This document shows, piece after piece, positions 30,114-42,335 of a stretch of DNA of 64,000 bases. The notes beneath the pieces are model-generated. The model was given only the letters and a program-made list of their open reading frames with translations. It was not told the DNA's origin and ran no database searches. The stretch's first letter is position 1; each line of letters opens with the position of its first letter. The DNA is taken from the NCBI GenBank assembly GCA_019637095.1, contig JAHBWG010000039.1, positions 22,472 through 86,471 on the forward strand. Reading direction: 5' to 3'. The DNA comes from Sandaracinaceae bacterium (GTDB taxonomy: Bacteria > Myxococcota_A > Polyangia > Polyangiales > Sandaracinaceae). The position numbers and the translations under genes were made by a program.

Positions 30114-30989
30114 GTGAACACGCTGGCCAGGTTGTTCGTCGCCGTCGTGCTCCTCGACCGACCTCCCGAGGAAGCGCTGCGCCTCTACGCCTTCGGAGTC
30201 GTCAGCGTCGGCGCCCACGTCGCCGCCGCGCTCGCGCTCTTCCTCCTCCCCTTCCTGACCCTGCGCGAGCCGCCGCCGGCGCCGATCGCGGTCGAGATCG
30301 TCGAGGCTCCGGCGACCGAGCCCCCGCCGCCCGAGCCGGAGCCGGAGCCCGTGGCCGAGCCCGAGCCGGTGGCGGCGACGCCGCCGCCCGAGGCCGTCCC
30401 CGTCGAGCCCCCGCCTCCGCGCACGCCGCGCGTGCGGGCCGAGCCGCCCCCCGAGCCCGCCGCCCCGCCCCCCGCGGCGCGGGAGGCGATCGCGGACTTC
30501 TCGGGGATGACGCTGACGAACGACACGGGCAGCGCGTGGGCGAGCGCGACGGGCAGCGGCGCGCCGATGGAGGGCCCGATCGGCCCCCCCGGCGCCGCGG
30601 TCACGGGGCGCAACCGCCGCGGCACCCCCGGCGGGCAGCCCGGCGGGACGGGCACGGGCGCCGGCTCGGAGGACCGCGTCGTCGCCGCCTCGGACCTCTC
30701 GCGGCGGCCGGGCCCCCCCAGCGATCGCCTGCGCGAGGTCCTGCAGCGCAACTACCCGCGGCAGGCGCAGACCCAAGGCCTCGAGGGCAGCGCCCGCGTG
30801 CGCGTGCGCGTCGACCCGGACGGCAGCGTGCGGCCGCTCGACGTGGTCAGCGAGGATCACACGGGCTTCGGCGACGCGTGCCGCCGCACGCTTCGCGAGG
30901 GAGGCCGGTGGGAGGCGCCCCTCGACCGCAGCGGCAACGCCGTCGCGACGATCACGACCTTCCGCTGCACGTTCACGCTCGACTTCTGA
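30114..30989 (+). CDS. TonB-like energy transducer
   Basis: The 291-residue protein has a short cytosolic segment, one transmembrane helix at about 26-50, a long proline/glutamate-rich rigid segment (about 55-130), a Gly/Ala-rich stretch with GGQPGGTGTGAG, and a C-terminal domain at about 205-290. The latter has DRLREVLQRNYPRQAQ and DPDGSVRPLDVVSEDHTGFG, matching the TonB C-terminal fold. It should couple the ExbB/ExbD-like motor to an outer-membrane partner. It begins with a GTG 27 bases after the ExbD-like gene. A second cysteine pair near the end is unusual for TonB. Confidence 0.8.
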   Translation: MNTLARLFVAVVLLDRPPEEALRLYAFGVVSVGAHVAAALALFLLPFLTLREPPPAPIAVEIVEAPATEPPPPEPEPEPVAEPEPVAATPPPEAVPVEPPPPRTPRVRAEPPPEPAAPPPAAREAIADFSGMTLTNDTGSAWASATGSGAPMEGPIGPPGAAVTGRNRRGTPGGQPGGTGTGAGSEDRVVAASDLSRRPGPPSDRLREVLQRNYPRQAQTQGLEGSARVRVRVDPDGSVRPLDVVSEDHTGFGDACRRTLREGGRWEAPLDRSGNAVATITTFRCTFTLDF

Positions 30990-31030
30990 GAGCCCGCCGC
31001 GACCGTTGCGCCGGGCCGCCCGCGTCGGCG

Positions 31031-32536
<1,506 letters not shown>

Positions 32537-32642
32537 AGGCCCGTCGACCCTCTCTTCGCGTCTTCGCGCGAGACACGCCGTTCGCGCCCAGCCTCCTCGA
32601 CGGTTTCTTGACCGCGAGGAGCGAAGGACGGCTCATGGGGCC

Positions 32643-33221
32643 GTGCGCCGCGCCATCTTCGTCACCTGCCTGCTCACCCTGCTGCTCCTGCCCGCCTGTC
32701 GACGCCCGGGCGCGTCGCCGGAGCGCGTCGAGGACGACGTCGGGAGGTATCAGGTGCAAGGAACGTTGTCGACCGCCGAGTGCGGCGAGGGCTACCCGGC
32801 GCCGGAGACGATGTCGTTCGTCGTCGATCTCATGCACCTGCCGGGCTCCTCGCGCGGCTACTGGCAGATCCCGGACGGCCCCGTGGTCGAGGGCATCCTC
32901 GACCGCGCCGGCGGCTTCCGCTTCCAGTCCGCCACGCAGGCGGTGGCGATCGAGCCGGATCCGGGCTGGGAGGTCCCCGGCTGCACGCTCGAGCTCCTCG
33001 AGGTCGTGGACGGAACGCTCGAGGCCGGCGCGTCGACCGAGGCCGACGCGGGGGTCGCGCCCGTGCCCGAGGCGCGCATCGCCGGCTCGACGCGGATGCG
33101 CATCGCGCCGGTGCCGGGCGGCGACTGCCGGCCGCTGGTCTCGCTCTACGGTGGGCCCTTCCCCGAGCTGCCGTGCCGCATCGAGTACCGCCTCGCGGGG
33201 GAGCGGATCGGGAGCCCCTGA
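32643..33221 (+). CDS. Hypothetical lipoprotein
   Basis: The 192-residue protein has a lipoprotein signal with LLLLPAC (Cys at about 19). The mature part is mixed beta/coil with several cysteines (GCTLELLEVVDGT, GGDCRPLV, LPCRIEY), suggesting periplasmic disulfides. It has no recognised domain. The GTG start follows ~106 bases after the TSP3 gene; a 7-bp inverted repeat CTCCTCG/CGAGGAG lies in that gap and may be a weak terminator. It ends four bases from the stop of the convergent methyltransferase gene. Confidence 0.6.
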   Translation: MRRAIFVTCLLTLLLLPACRRPGASPERVEDDVGRYQVQGTLSTAECGEGYPAPETMSFVVDLMHLPGSSRGYWQIPDGPVVEGILDRAGGFRFQSATQAVAIEPDPGWEVPGCTLELLEVVDGTLEAGASTEADAGVAPVPEARIAGSTRMRIAPVPGGDCRPLVSLYGGPFPELPCRIEYRLAGERIGSP

Positions 33222-33224
33222 CGA

Positions 33225-35138
33225 CTACTCGCGGTCGTCTGGATCCGGATCGAGGCCGGCCTCCTCGAGCGCGTCGGCCACCGCCTGACTGATCGGCTCG
33301 GGCGGCGGCGCAGGCTCGCTCGGGACGTCGTTCCCGCTCGGCTCGTCGCGGCCGTTCGGCGCGGGCGGAGGCGACCCGTCGCCCGAGCCCGCCGACGGCG
33401 GCCCCTGCGGGCGACGCTCCGCGAGGATGATCAGCTTGGGCGAGTCGGCGCCGAAGTAGACGCCCGGATGCGCCTCGCGACCGCTCACCTCCACGACGCG
33501 GAAGCCGCGGTGGTGCAGCACCTGCCCGAGCTCGTGGAGCGAGTAGAGCCGCAGCGAGTAGCGCGCGTCGCGCTGGCGGCCGTCGTCGAGGATGACCGTG
33601 CGCTTCACCTCGAGCCGCGAGGTGATGTAGTTCATCTGCGTCTCTTCCATCACCACGCAGCCGTCGCCCTCGAACCACACGAGGTTCGGCTGGCCCTGGA
33701 TGACGTAGTCGCGGTTGACCACGTCGAGCAGCAGGAGCCCGCGCGGTTTGAGCGCGCGGTGGAGGCGCTCGACGACCTGGCGGTTCGCCTCGTCGTCGAA
33801 GTACCCGAACGTCGTGCCCCAACAGAGCACCGCGTCGAACGAGCCGTCGAAGTTCATCTCCCGCATGTCGGCGTGCAGGAAGTTGATCTTGAAGCCGTTC
33901 TCCTGCGCCTCGTCGGCGGCGCGCGACAGCATCGGGAGCGAGAGGTCGAGGCCGACCACGAGGTAGCCGCGCCGCGTCAGCTCGACGGCGTGCAGCCCGA
34001 GCCCGCAGCCGACGTCGAGCAAGGTGGCGCCGGGCGCGAGCCCGAACCGCTGCTCGATGAAGTCGCACTGCCGATCGATGGTGCGCGGGTGCGGGATCGG
34101 GACGGTGCGGAGGTAGTCGTCGTTGAAGAGCCCCTCCCACCACTGGCGGCGGGGCTTGCGCGTCTTCTCGGCCTTGGCGGCCGGCGGGGGCTTCACCTCC
34201 AGCTCGGGCGGCGGCGGCGGCGCGGCGGGCTTGGCCGGCGGCGGCGGCGGCTTGGAGTGCGGCTTGTCCGCGTCCTCGCCCACCTCCGAGCCGGCGGAGC
34301 TCGCCTCGGGCTCGGACGGGCGCGGCGGCTCCGGAGGGATCGGATGGACGACCTCCTCGACCTCCTCCAGCTCTTCGACGGCCTCGACCTCCTCGACCTC
34401 TTCGACGGCCTCGACCTCTTCGACGGCCTCGACCTCTTCGACGGCCTCGACCTCTTCGACGGCCTCGACCTCTTCGACGGCCTCGACCTCTGCGTCCGCG
34501 GCGGAGCGCTCGCTCGGCTCGTCTGCCTCGAGGTCGACGACCACCTCGTCGTCGAGCGCACCTCCGTCGAAGTCGCCCGTGTCGAGCTCGTCGTCGTCTC
34601 CCTCGTCGAGCAAGACCTCCGGCTCGTCGAGCTCCACGTCCGCACCCACGAGCGTGTCGGGCGACGGCTCGGGCTCCGGCGCCCTCGCGCCGGGTGGCGA
34701 CACGATCGCGACGACGCGCGAGACGACGACGACCGCGGACGGCGGCGTCGGCGCCGGGTCCCGCATCGGAGCCGGAGGCGGCGGCGTGCTCGGCGCCTCC
34801 GAGGGCTCCACGACGGTCGCCTCCTCGGGGGCCTCGACGTCGAGCTCGAGCGAATCGTCCGACGCGAGCTCGAGGAGCGGGACCTCGTCCGCATCCGTCA
34901 AGAGGATCTCCTCGCTCGAGCGCTCCGCCACCGCGGGGCGAGCGGCGAGAGCGACCGCGCGAGGGATCTCTTCGAAGGTGGCGCGGGCGTCGTCGAACGC
35001 CGGCATCTCGACGGTCGCGCCCCCGTCCTCCGGCCCGCGCCCCGACGCGCGCGTCGGCCGCGGCACCTCGTCGACGGGGACGCGCAGCGAGCGGCGGTTG
35101 CGCTTGCGTCGCGCCGGCTTGGCGCCCTCGTCGCTCAC
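33225..35138 (-). CDS. SAM-dependent methyltransferase with long acidic/proline N-terminus
   Basis: The 637-residue protein has a ~330-residue disordered N-terminus, basic at the start (KPARRKRNRRSLRVP), then strongly acidic, with a tract of EAVEEV repeats at about 218-257. Pro/Lys stretches lead into the C-terminal class I methyltransferase (about 331-565). Motif I is LLDVGCGLGLHAVEL, with VVGLDLSLPMLSRA and FLHADMREMNF following. The substrate is unknown. The GTG start overlaps the psd stop, so it is translated with phosphatidylserine decarboxylase. That pairing suggests a lipid or envelope substrate, but this is inference. Confidence 0.8.
   Translation of the reverse strand: MSDEGAKPARRKRNRRSLRVPVDEVPRPTRASGRGPEDGGATVEMPAFDDARATFEEIPRAVALAARPAVAERSSEEILLTDADEVPLLELASDDSLELDVEAPEEATVVEPSEAPSTPPPPAPMRDPAPTPPSAVVVVSRVVAIVSPPGARAPEPEPSPDTLVGADVELDEPEVLLDEGDDDELDTGDFDGGALDDEVVVDLEADEPSERSAADAEVEAVEEVEAVEEVEAVEEVEAVEEVEAVEEVEEVEAVEELEEVEEVVHPIPPEPPRPSEPEASSAGSEVGEDADKPHSKPPPPPAKPAAPPPPPELEVKPPPAAKAEKTRKPRRQWWEGLFNDDYLRTVPIPHPRTIDRQCDFIEQRFGLAPGATLLDVGCGLGLHAVELTRRGYLVVGLDLSLPMLSRAADEAQENGFKINFLHADMREMNFDGSFDAVLCWGTTFGYFDDEANRQVVERLHRALKPRGLLLLDVVNRDYVIQGQPNLVWFEGDGCVVMEETQMNYITSRLEVKRTVILDDGRQRDARYSLRLYSLHELGQVLHHRGFRVVEVSGREAHPGVYFGADSPKLIILAERRPQGPPSAGSGDGSPPPAPNGRDEPSGNDVPSEPAPPPEPISQAVADALEEAGLDPDPDDRE
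34368..34484 (+). repeat. 18-bp in-frame tandem repeat in the methyltransferase gene
   Basis: The unit GACCTCTTCGACGGCCTC occurs five times exactly between 34395 and 34484, with a variant copy at 34368-34385 and a nine-base partial between. On the coding strand it encodes Glu-Ala-Val-Glu-Glu-Val. Perfect identity of the copies suggests recent expansion or ongoing copy-number change. Confidence 0.9.
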
Positions 35139-35995
35139 GGCGCGCCCCCGACCTGGGCGAGGGCGCGCCCGACCCGAACGCGATCGCCGGCGCTGACGCG
35201 CAGCTCACACGCGAGCTCCGGCGCGGTGAGCACGATCGCGGTCGAGCCGAGGTGGAACGTCCCGAGCTCGTCGCCGCGCGCGAGCACCGGCGCCGAGGAC
35301 GCCTCGTAGCGCAGCGTGGTGGGCCCGCGCCCGACGTTCGTCATCACCGAGGGCTCGAACCGGACGCTGATGCGGCCCACGCCGATGGCGCCGACGAGGA
35401 CCGTCGCGACCTCGCCCGCCGCGGCGCGTTGGAACGCGACGACGCGCTCGTTGCGCGCGAACAGGTTCGGGTAGCTCGCGACGCCGAACGCGTTGACCGG
35501 CAGCAGCGTGCCCCCCACGTGGCGGAGCGTGTGCACCGGTCCCGACGCGGGCGCGTGGACGCGGTGGTAGTCGCGCGGCGAGAGGTACACGATGGCGAAC
35601 CGCCCGCCGGTGAAGCGCGAGGCGTCCTCCGCGAGCAGCTCGTCGGCCGAGTACTCGCGCCCCTTCACGAGGAAGCGCGCGCCGGGCGTGATCGGCCCCG
35701 CGTCCTCGACGCGTCCGTCGGCGGGGCACGCGAGCGTACGCTCGTCGCCCTCGAGCGGGCGCGCCCCCTCCACGAGGGCGCGCGTGAAGAACTCGTCGAA
35801 CGTGCGGAAGCCGTCCGCCGGCACCACCGCGTCGCTCAGATCGACGTCGTACGCGTCGACGTACGCGGCGATCGCGCGCTCGAGCACGCGGCGCCCCGGG
35901 GCGCGGCTCGCGAGCTGTCCGAGGCTGCGGCTGATGCGCTTGCGCGGCAGCAAGCGCAGGGTTTCTGCCGCGACGCGGGTGGCGAGAGAGGGCAT
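35135..35995 (-). CDS. psd: Phosphatidylserine decarboxylase proenzyme
   Basis: Psd converts phosphatidylserine to phosphatidylethanolamine at the inner membrane. It is a pyruvoyl enzyme made by self-cleavage at the LGST motif, present here as ELGTFHLGSTAIVL near residue 250. Other family blocks are the catalytic-chain CPADGRVEDAG, YHRVHAPASGPVHTLRHVGG and VLVGAIGVGRISVRF. The 286 residues match the standard length. It is followed by the overlapping methyltransferase gene. The 125 bases upstream (35996-36120) separate it from glnA and hold no feature I recognise. Confidence 0.95.
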   Translation of the reverse strand: MPSLATRVAAETLRLLPRKRISRSLGQLASRAPGRRVLERAIAAYVDAYDVDLSDAVVPADGFRTFDEFFTRALVEGARPLEGDERTLACPADGRVEDAGPITPGARFLVKGREYSADELLAEDASRFTGGRFAIVYLSPRDYHRVHAPASGPVHTLRHVGGTLLPVNAFGVASYPNLFARNERVVAFQRAAAGEVATVLVGAIGVGRISVRFEPSVMTNVGRGPTTLRYEASSAPVLARGDELGTFHLGSTAIVLTAPELACELRVSAGDRVRVGRALAQVGGAP

Positions 35996-36120
35996 GGACG
36001 AGGGACGCTCGACACGCCTCCCGCACCGCGTTCGTCGGGCGGGAACGGCGTGTCGAACGTTACCCGAGCGCGCGCCGACTCGTCAATGCATTCGGTCGGT
36101 TACGAGGCCAGGCGGCGAGC

Positions 36121-37542
<1,422 letters not shown>

Positions 37543-37565
37543 TACGGTTGTCCCTCTGACCTTTC

Positions 37566-38873
<1,308 letters not shown>

Positions 38874-38884
38874 AGGAGCGAACG

Positions 38885-39706
38885 ATGGCAGACCTCTCGG
38901 GCAAGACCCTCTTCATCACCGGCGCGAGCCGCGGCATCGGGCTCGCGATCGGTCTGCGCGCGGCGCAGGACGGCGCGAACGTCGTGATCGCGGCCAAGAC
39001 GGACGAGCCGCACCCCAAGCTGCCCGGCACGATCCACTCGGCGGCCGAGGCGATCGAGGCGGCGGGCGGCAAGGCGCTGCCGCTCAAGGTCGACATCCGC
39101 TTCGAGGAGGAGGTCGAGGCGGCGGTCGCGAAGGCCGTCGAGACGTTCGGCGGCATCGACATCCTCGTGAACAACGCGAGCGCGATCATGCTCACGGGCA
39201 CGCTCGCGACGCCGATGAAGCGCTACGATCTGATGCACCAGGTCAACACGCGCGGCACGTTCCTGTGCTCGCAGAAGTGCATCCCGCACCTCGCGAAGGC
39301 CGCGAACCCGCACATCCTCAACATCTCGCCGCCGCTCAACATGGAGGCGCGCTGGTTCGCGCCGCACGTCGCCTACACGATGGCGAAGTTCGGGATGAGC
39401 ATGTGCGTGCTCGGCATGGCCGAGGAGCTGCGCGGCAAGCGCATCGCCGTCAACGCGCTCTGGCCGCGCACCGCGATCGCCACCGCGGCCGTGCAGAACC
39501 TCCTCGGCGGAGACGAGGCGGTGCGCCGCAGCCGCAAGCCGGAGATCATGGCCGACGCCGCGCACTACGTCCTGACCCGCCCCTCGACCGAAGAGACCGG
39601 CGGCTTCCTCGTCGACGACGACGTGCTCGCGCGCGCGGGCATCACCGACCTCTCGGGCTACGCGAACGATCCGGACGCGGACCTCGTGCCCGACTTCTTC
39701 TTGTGA
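38885..39706 (+). CDS. Short-chain dehydrogenase/reductase, HSDL2-like
   Basis: The 273-residue SDR uses NAD(P)H to interconvert an alcohol and a ketone. It has the Rossmann motif LFITGASRGIG, the NNAS motif in ILVNNASAIML, the catalytic Ser in LNISPPLN and YTMAK for the Tyr/Lys pair. The region LTRPSTEETGGFLVDDDVL matches the N-terminal part of HSDL2-type proteins, which otherwise carry a sterol-carrier domain absent here. Substrate unknown. A clear AAGGAG lies before the ATG. It is 11 bases after the asparaginase gene, so likely co-transcribed. Confidence 0.9.
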   Translation: MADLSGKTLFITGASRGIGLAIGLRAAQDGANVVIAAKTDEPHPKLPGTIHSAAEAIEAAGGKALPLKVDIRFEEEVEAAVAKAVETFGGIDILVNNASAIMLTGTLATPMKRYDLMHQVNTRGTFLCSQKCIPHLAKAANPHILNISPPLNMEARWFAPHVAYTMAKFGMSMCVLGMAEELRGKRIAVNALWPRTAIATAAVQNLLGGDEAVRRSRKPEIMADAAHYVLTRPSTEETGGFLVDDDVLARAGITDLSGYANDPDADLVPDFFL

Positions 39707-39744
39707 CCGAGTTCGGATAGCCTCCGGACCCCTAGGGAGGAACG

Positions 39745-40656
39745 ATGCGTCTGCTCCGTGAGTTCACGCTGTCCGTCGGCGCGGTTGGCCTCGTGGCCAT
39801 CGCGAGCTGCGGCGGCACCGATCAGCAGCCCGAGTGGCCCGATCCGTCGATCGTCGATCGGTCCGCCGACGACCTGGGGCTGCCCGAGCCGGGCGGCGAC
39901 GAGTCCGCGGAGTCCGCGGAGGGCGGCGAAGACGGGGGCGAGGAGACCGACGCCGAGCCCCCGCCATCGCCGATCCGCGTCGTCGCGGGCGAGCACACCG
40001 CCTACGAGGGGCGCGCCCCGACCCTGCGCATCCTCGCGCCGCAGAACGGCGCGACCGTGCGGCGCGGGAACGTGATGCTGCGCGTCTCGCTCCAGCGCTG
40101 GTCGCTCGCGCCGGACCCGGGGCCGCACGTCCACGTCATCGTCGACGACGAGCCGTACATCGCGGTGCGCGACGTCTCGCAGCCGATCGATCTGAACGCG
40201 CTCGTCCAGGCCAACCTCGGGCACGAGCTCGCCGAAGGCACCCACGTCGTGCGCGTGTTCCCGAGCCGCGGCCACCACGAGTCGGTGAAGTCGGCGGGTG
40301 CCTTCGCGACCGTGACGTTCCACTACCGCACCGCGACCGAGGGCTTCTCGTTCGACGCCTCGGCGCCGCTCCTGACGTACAGCCGGCCCAAGGGCTGCTC
40401 CGTCCGCGGGCAGCGGCTCCTGCTCGACTTCTTCGTCTCGAACGCGACGCTCGCAGAGGACGGACACCGCGTTCGGTTCCGCATCGACGAGTCGATCGAG
40501 GGCGACATCACGAGCTGGGTCCCGCACTTCATCGAGAACCTCCCCGTCGGCTCGCACACGATCGAGCTGACGCTCCTCGACGCCAGCGGCGCGGCGGTGC
40601 CGGGCCCCTTCAACGCGCCCCGGCGCGTGATCCGCGTCGCGGACGCCTGCGACTGA
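39745..40656 (+). CDS. Hypothetical lipoprotein
   Basis: This 303-residue exported protein has a signal peptide with lipobox AIASC (Cys about 22), an acidic low-complexity stretch (about 45-75), then two domains with Ig-like character. APTLRILAPQNGATVRRGN and VMLRVSLQRWSL lie in the first, and DGHRVRFRIDESIEGDITSW with VGSHTIELTLLDASG in the second. The phrase GPHVHVIVDDEPYIAVRD resembles surface proteins of predatory or social bacteria, but function is unknown. A GGAGGA ribosome site precedes the ATG. It lies 10 bases before the UbiB-family gene. Confidence 0.65.
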   Translation: MRLLREFTLSVGAVGLVAIASCGGTDQQPEWPDPSIVDRSADDLGLPEPGGDESAESAEGGEDGGEETDAEPPPSPIRVVAGEHTAYEGRAPTLRILAPQNGATVRRGNVMLRVSLQRWSLAPDPGPHVHVIVDDEPYIAVRDVSQPIDLNALVQANLGHELAEGTHVVRVFPSRGHHESVKSAGAFATVTFHYRTATEGFSFDASAPLLTYSRPKGCSVRGQRLLLDFFVSNATLAEDGHRVRFRIDESIEGDITSWVPHFIENLPVGSHTIELTLLDASGAAVPGPFNAPRRVIRVADACD

Positions 40657-40666
40657 AGCGGCGCGC

Positions 40667-42313
40667 GTGGCGGGCCTGCTCGACACCGTCAAGGACCTCG
40701 GTCGCCTCCGGCAGATCGTCCAGGTCCTGATCCGGCACGGGTTCGGCGAGGTCGTCCAGCGCACGGGCCTCGGGACGCTCGTCCCCGGCAAGGCCAGCGC
40801 CGAGTCCAAGGGCACGATGGCGGAGCGCATCCGCCTCGCGATCACGGACCTCGGCCCCTCGTTCGTGAAGCTCGGGCAGATCCTGTCGACCCGGCCCGAC
40901 CTCGTGCCGCTCGACATCATCGCCGAGCTGAAGAAGCTCCAGGACCAGGTCCCGCCGGTCCCCGTCGAGCAGATCCGCCTCCAGATCCAGCAGGAGCTCG
41001 GCGCGCCCGTCGAGGAGGTGTTCGCCCGCTTCGACCCAGAGCCGCTCGCGTGCGCGTCCATCGGCCAAGTGCACCGCGCGACGCTCGTGACGCCCGACGG
41101 CCCCAAGGAGGTCGTCGTCAAGGTCCAGCGCCCGAACATCAAGGAGACGATCGAGCGCGACATCGACCTCCTGTTCTGGCTCGCCAAGGCGGTCGAGCGT
41201 TCGATGCCGGAGGCGCGCGCGTACCAGCCCGTCAAGCTCGTGACCGAGTTCGACCGGGCGATCACCGCCGAGCTCGACTTCACCCTCGAGGCCGATCACG
41301 CGATCAAGTTCGCGAAGAACTTCCAAGGCCACTCCGAGATCCGCTTCCCGTTCGTCCACAAGGACGCGTCCGCGAAGCGCGTGCTCACGCTCGAGTTCTT
41401 CGACGGCCACAAGGTCTACGGCGCCATCGAGCGCGGCTACAGCGGCGAGAAGATCTGCAAGAACACCCTCGGCCTGATCATCAAGGCGGTGTTCGAGGAC
41501 GGCTTCTTCCACGCGGACCCGCACCCGGGGAACTTCATCATCCTCGGCGCGCCGGAGGCGCCGGTCATCGGCGTGATCGATCTCGGCCTCGTCGGCCGGC
41601 TCACGCCGCAGATGCGGGAGAAGACGATCGACCTGATGATCGCGGCCGTCCAAGAGGACGCGCGTGGCATCGCGGACGCCCTCTACGAGATCGGCACCCC
41701 GACCCGCAAGGTCGACCGCAAGGCGTTCGACGCGGAGGTGGCGCGCCTCGCGGAGCGGTACCTCGGCAAGCAGCTCGGCGAGATCGAGCTGTCGCGCCTG
41801 ATCCAGGACCTCGGCGGCGGCGCGACGCGCTACGGCCTCGAGATCCCGCCGGACTTCCTCCTCGTCGGCAAGGCGCTGATGACCATCGAGGGCGTCGGCA
41901 AGGAGATCTATCCCGAGCTCGACGTCTTCGAGGAGATGAAGCCGTACTTCATGCGGCTCTTGTGGGCGCGCTACTCGCCCGAGCGGCTCACGCACGACCT
42001 CGTGCGCACGCTGACCCGCATCAGCGGCGCGGCGACGGACCTGCCGCTCCAGGGCCACGAGATCCTCGAAGACCTGCGCAAGGGTCGGCTCGAGGTGCGC
42101 ACCCGCGAGCCGATGCTGCCGATCAGCGTCGACGTGCTCGGCCGCCGCGTCTACAGCGGGCTCGTCGTGACGGGGCTGCTCATCGCGAGCGGCGTGCTGC
42201 TCGCCGGCGAGTCGTACCTGCTCGGCGGCCTCTACTTCCTCGCCGCCCTGGGCTGGGGGACGCTCCACACCACGTGGGCGATGTGGCTCGGCCGCAAGCG
42301 CCGCGGGCGGTGA
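40667..42313 (+). CDS. UbiB/ABC1-family kinase-like protein
   Basis: This 548-residue protein belongs to the UbiB/ADCK family of atypical kinases linked to ubiquinone biosynthesis and lipid homeostasis. Motifs are FVKLGQILSTRPDLVP near 65, EPLACASIGQVHRATL (Ala-rich loop), EVVVKVQRP (Lys), FHADPHPGNFIIL (metal and catalytic region) and GVIDLGLVGRLT. The C-terminus has two hydrophobic segments (VLGRRVYSGLVVTGLLIASG and YLLGGLYFLAALG) that anchor it in the membrane. Start is a GTG. It converges on the FrzS-like gene with 22 bases between. Confidence 0.92.
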   Translation: MAGLLDTVKDLGRLRQIVQVLIRHGFGEVVQRTGLGTLVPGKASAESKGTMAERIRLAITDLGPSFVKLGQILSTRPDLVPLDIIAELKKLQDQVPPVPVEQIRLQIQQELGAPVEEVFARFDPEPLACASIGQVHRATLVTPDGPKEVVVKVQRPNIKETIERDIDLLFWLAKAVERSMPEARAYQPVKLVTEFDRAITAELDFTLEADHAIKFAKNFQGHSEIRFPFVHKDASAKRVLTLEFFDGHKVYGAIERGYSGEKICKNTLGLIIKAVFEDGFFHADPHPGNFIILGAPEAPVIGVIDLGLVGRLTPQMREKTIDLMIAAVQEDARGIADALYEIGTPTRKVDRKAFDAEVARLAERYLGKQLGEIELSRLIQDLGGGATRYGLEIPPDFLLVGKALMTIEGVGKEIYPELDVFEEMKPYFMRLLWARYSPERLTHDLVRTLTRISGAATDLPLQGHEILEDLRKGRLEVRTREPMLPISVDVLGRRVYSGLVVTGLLIASGVLLAGESYLLGGLYFLAALGWGTLHTTWAMWLGRKRRGR

Positions 42314-42335
42314 TCCGCGCGACGTCGAGCCGCGC

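Noticed and set aside
34395..34484. The 18-bp repeats read as a CRISPR array
   Set aside because: Copies are contiguous with no spacers, in frame with a methyltransferase gene and too short for CRISPR repeats.
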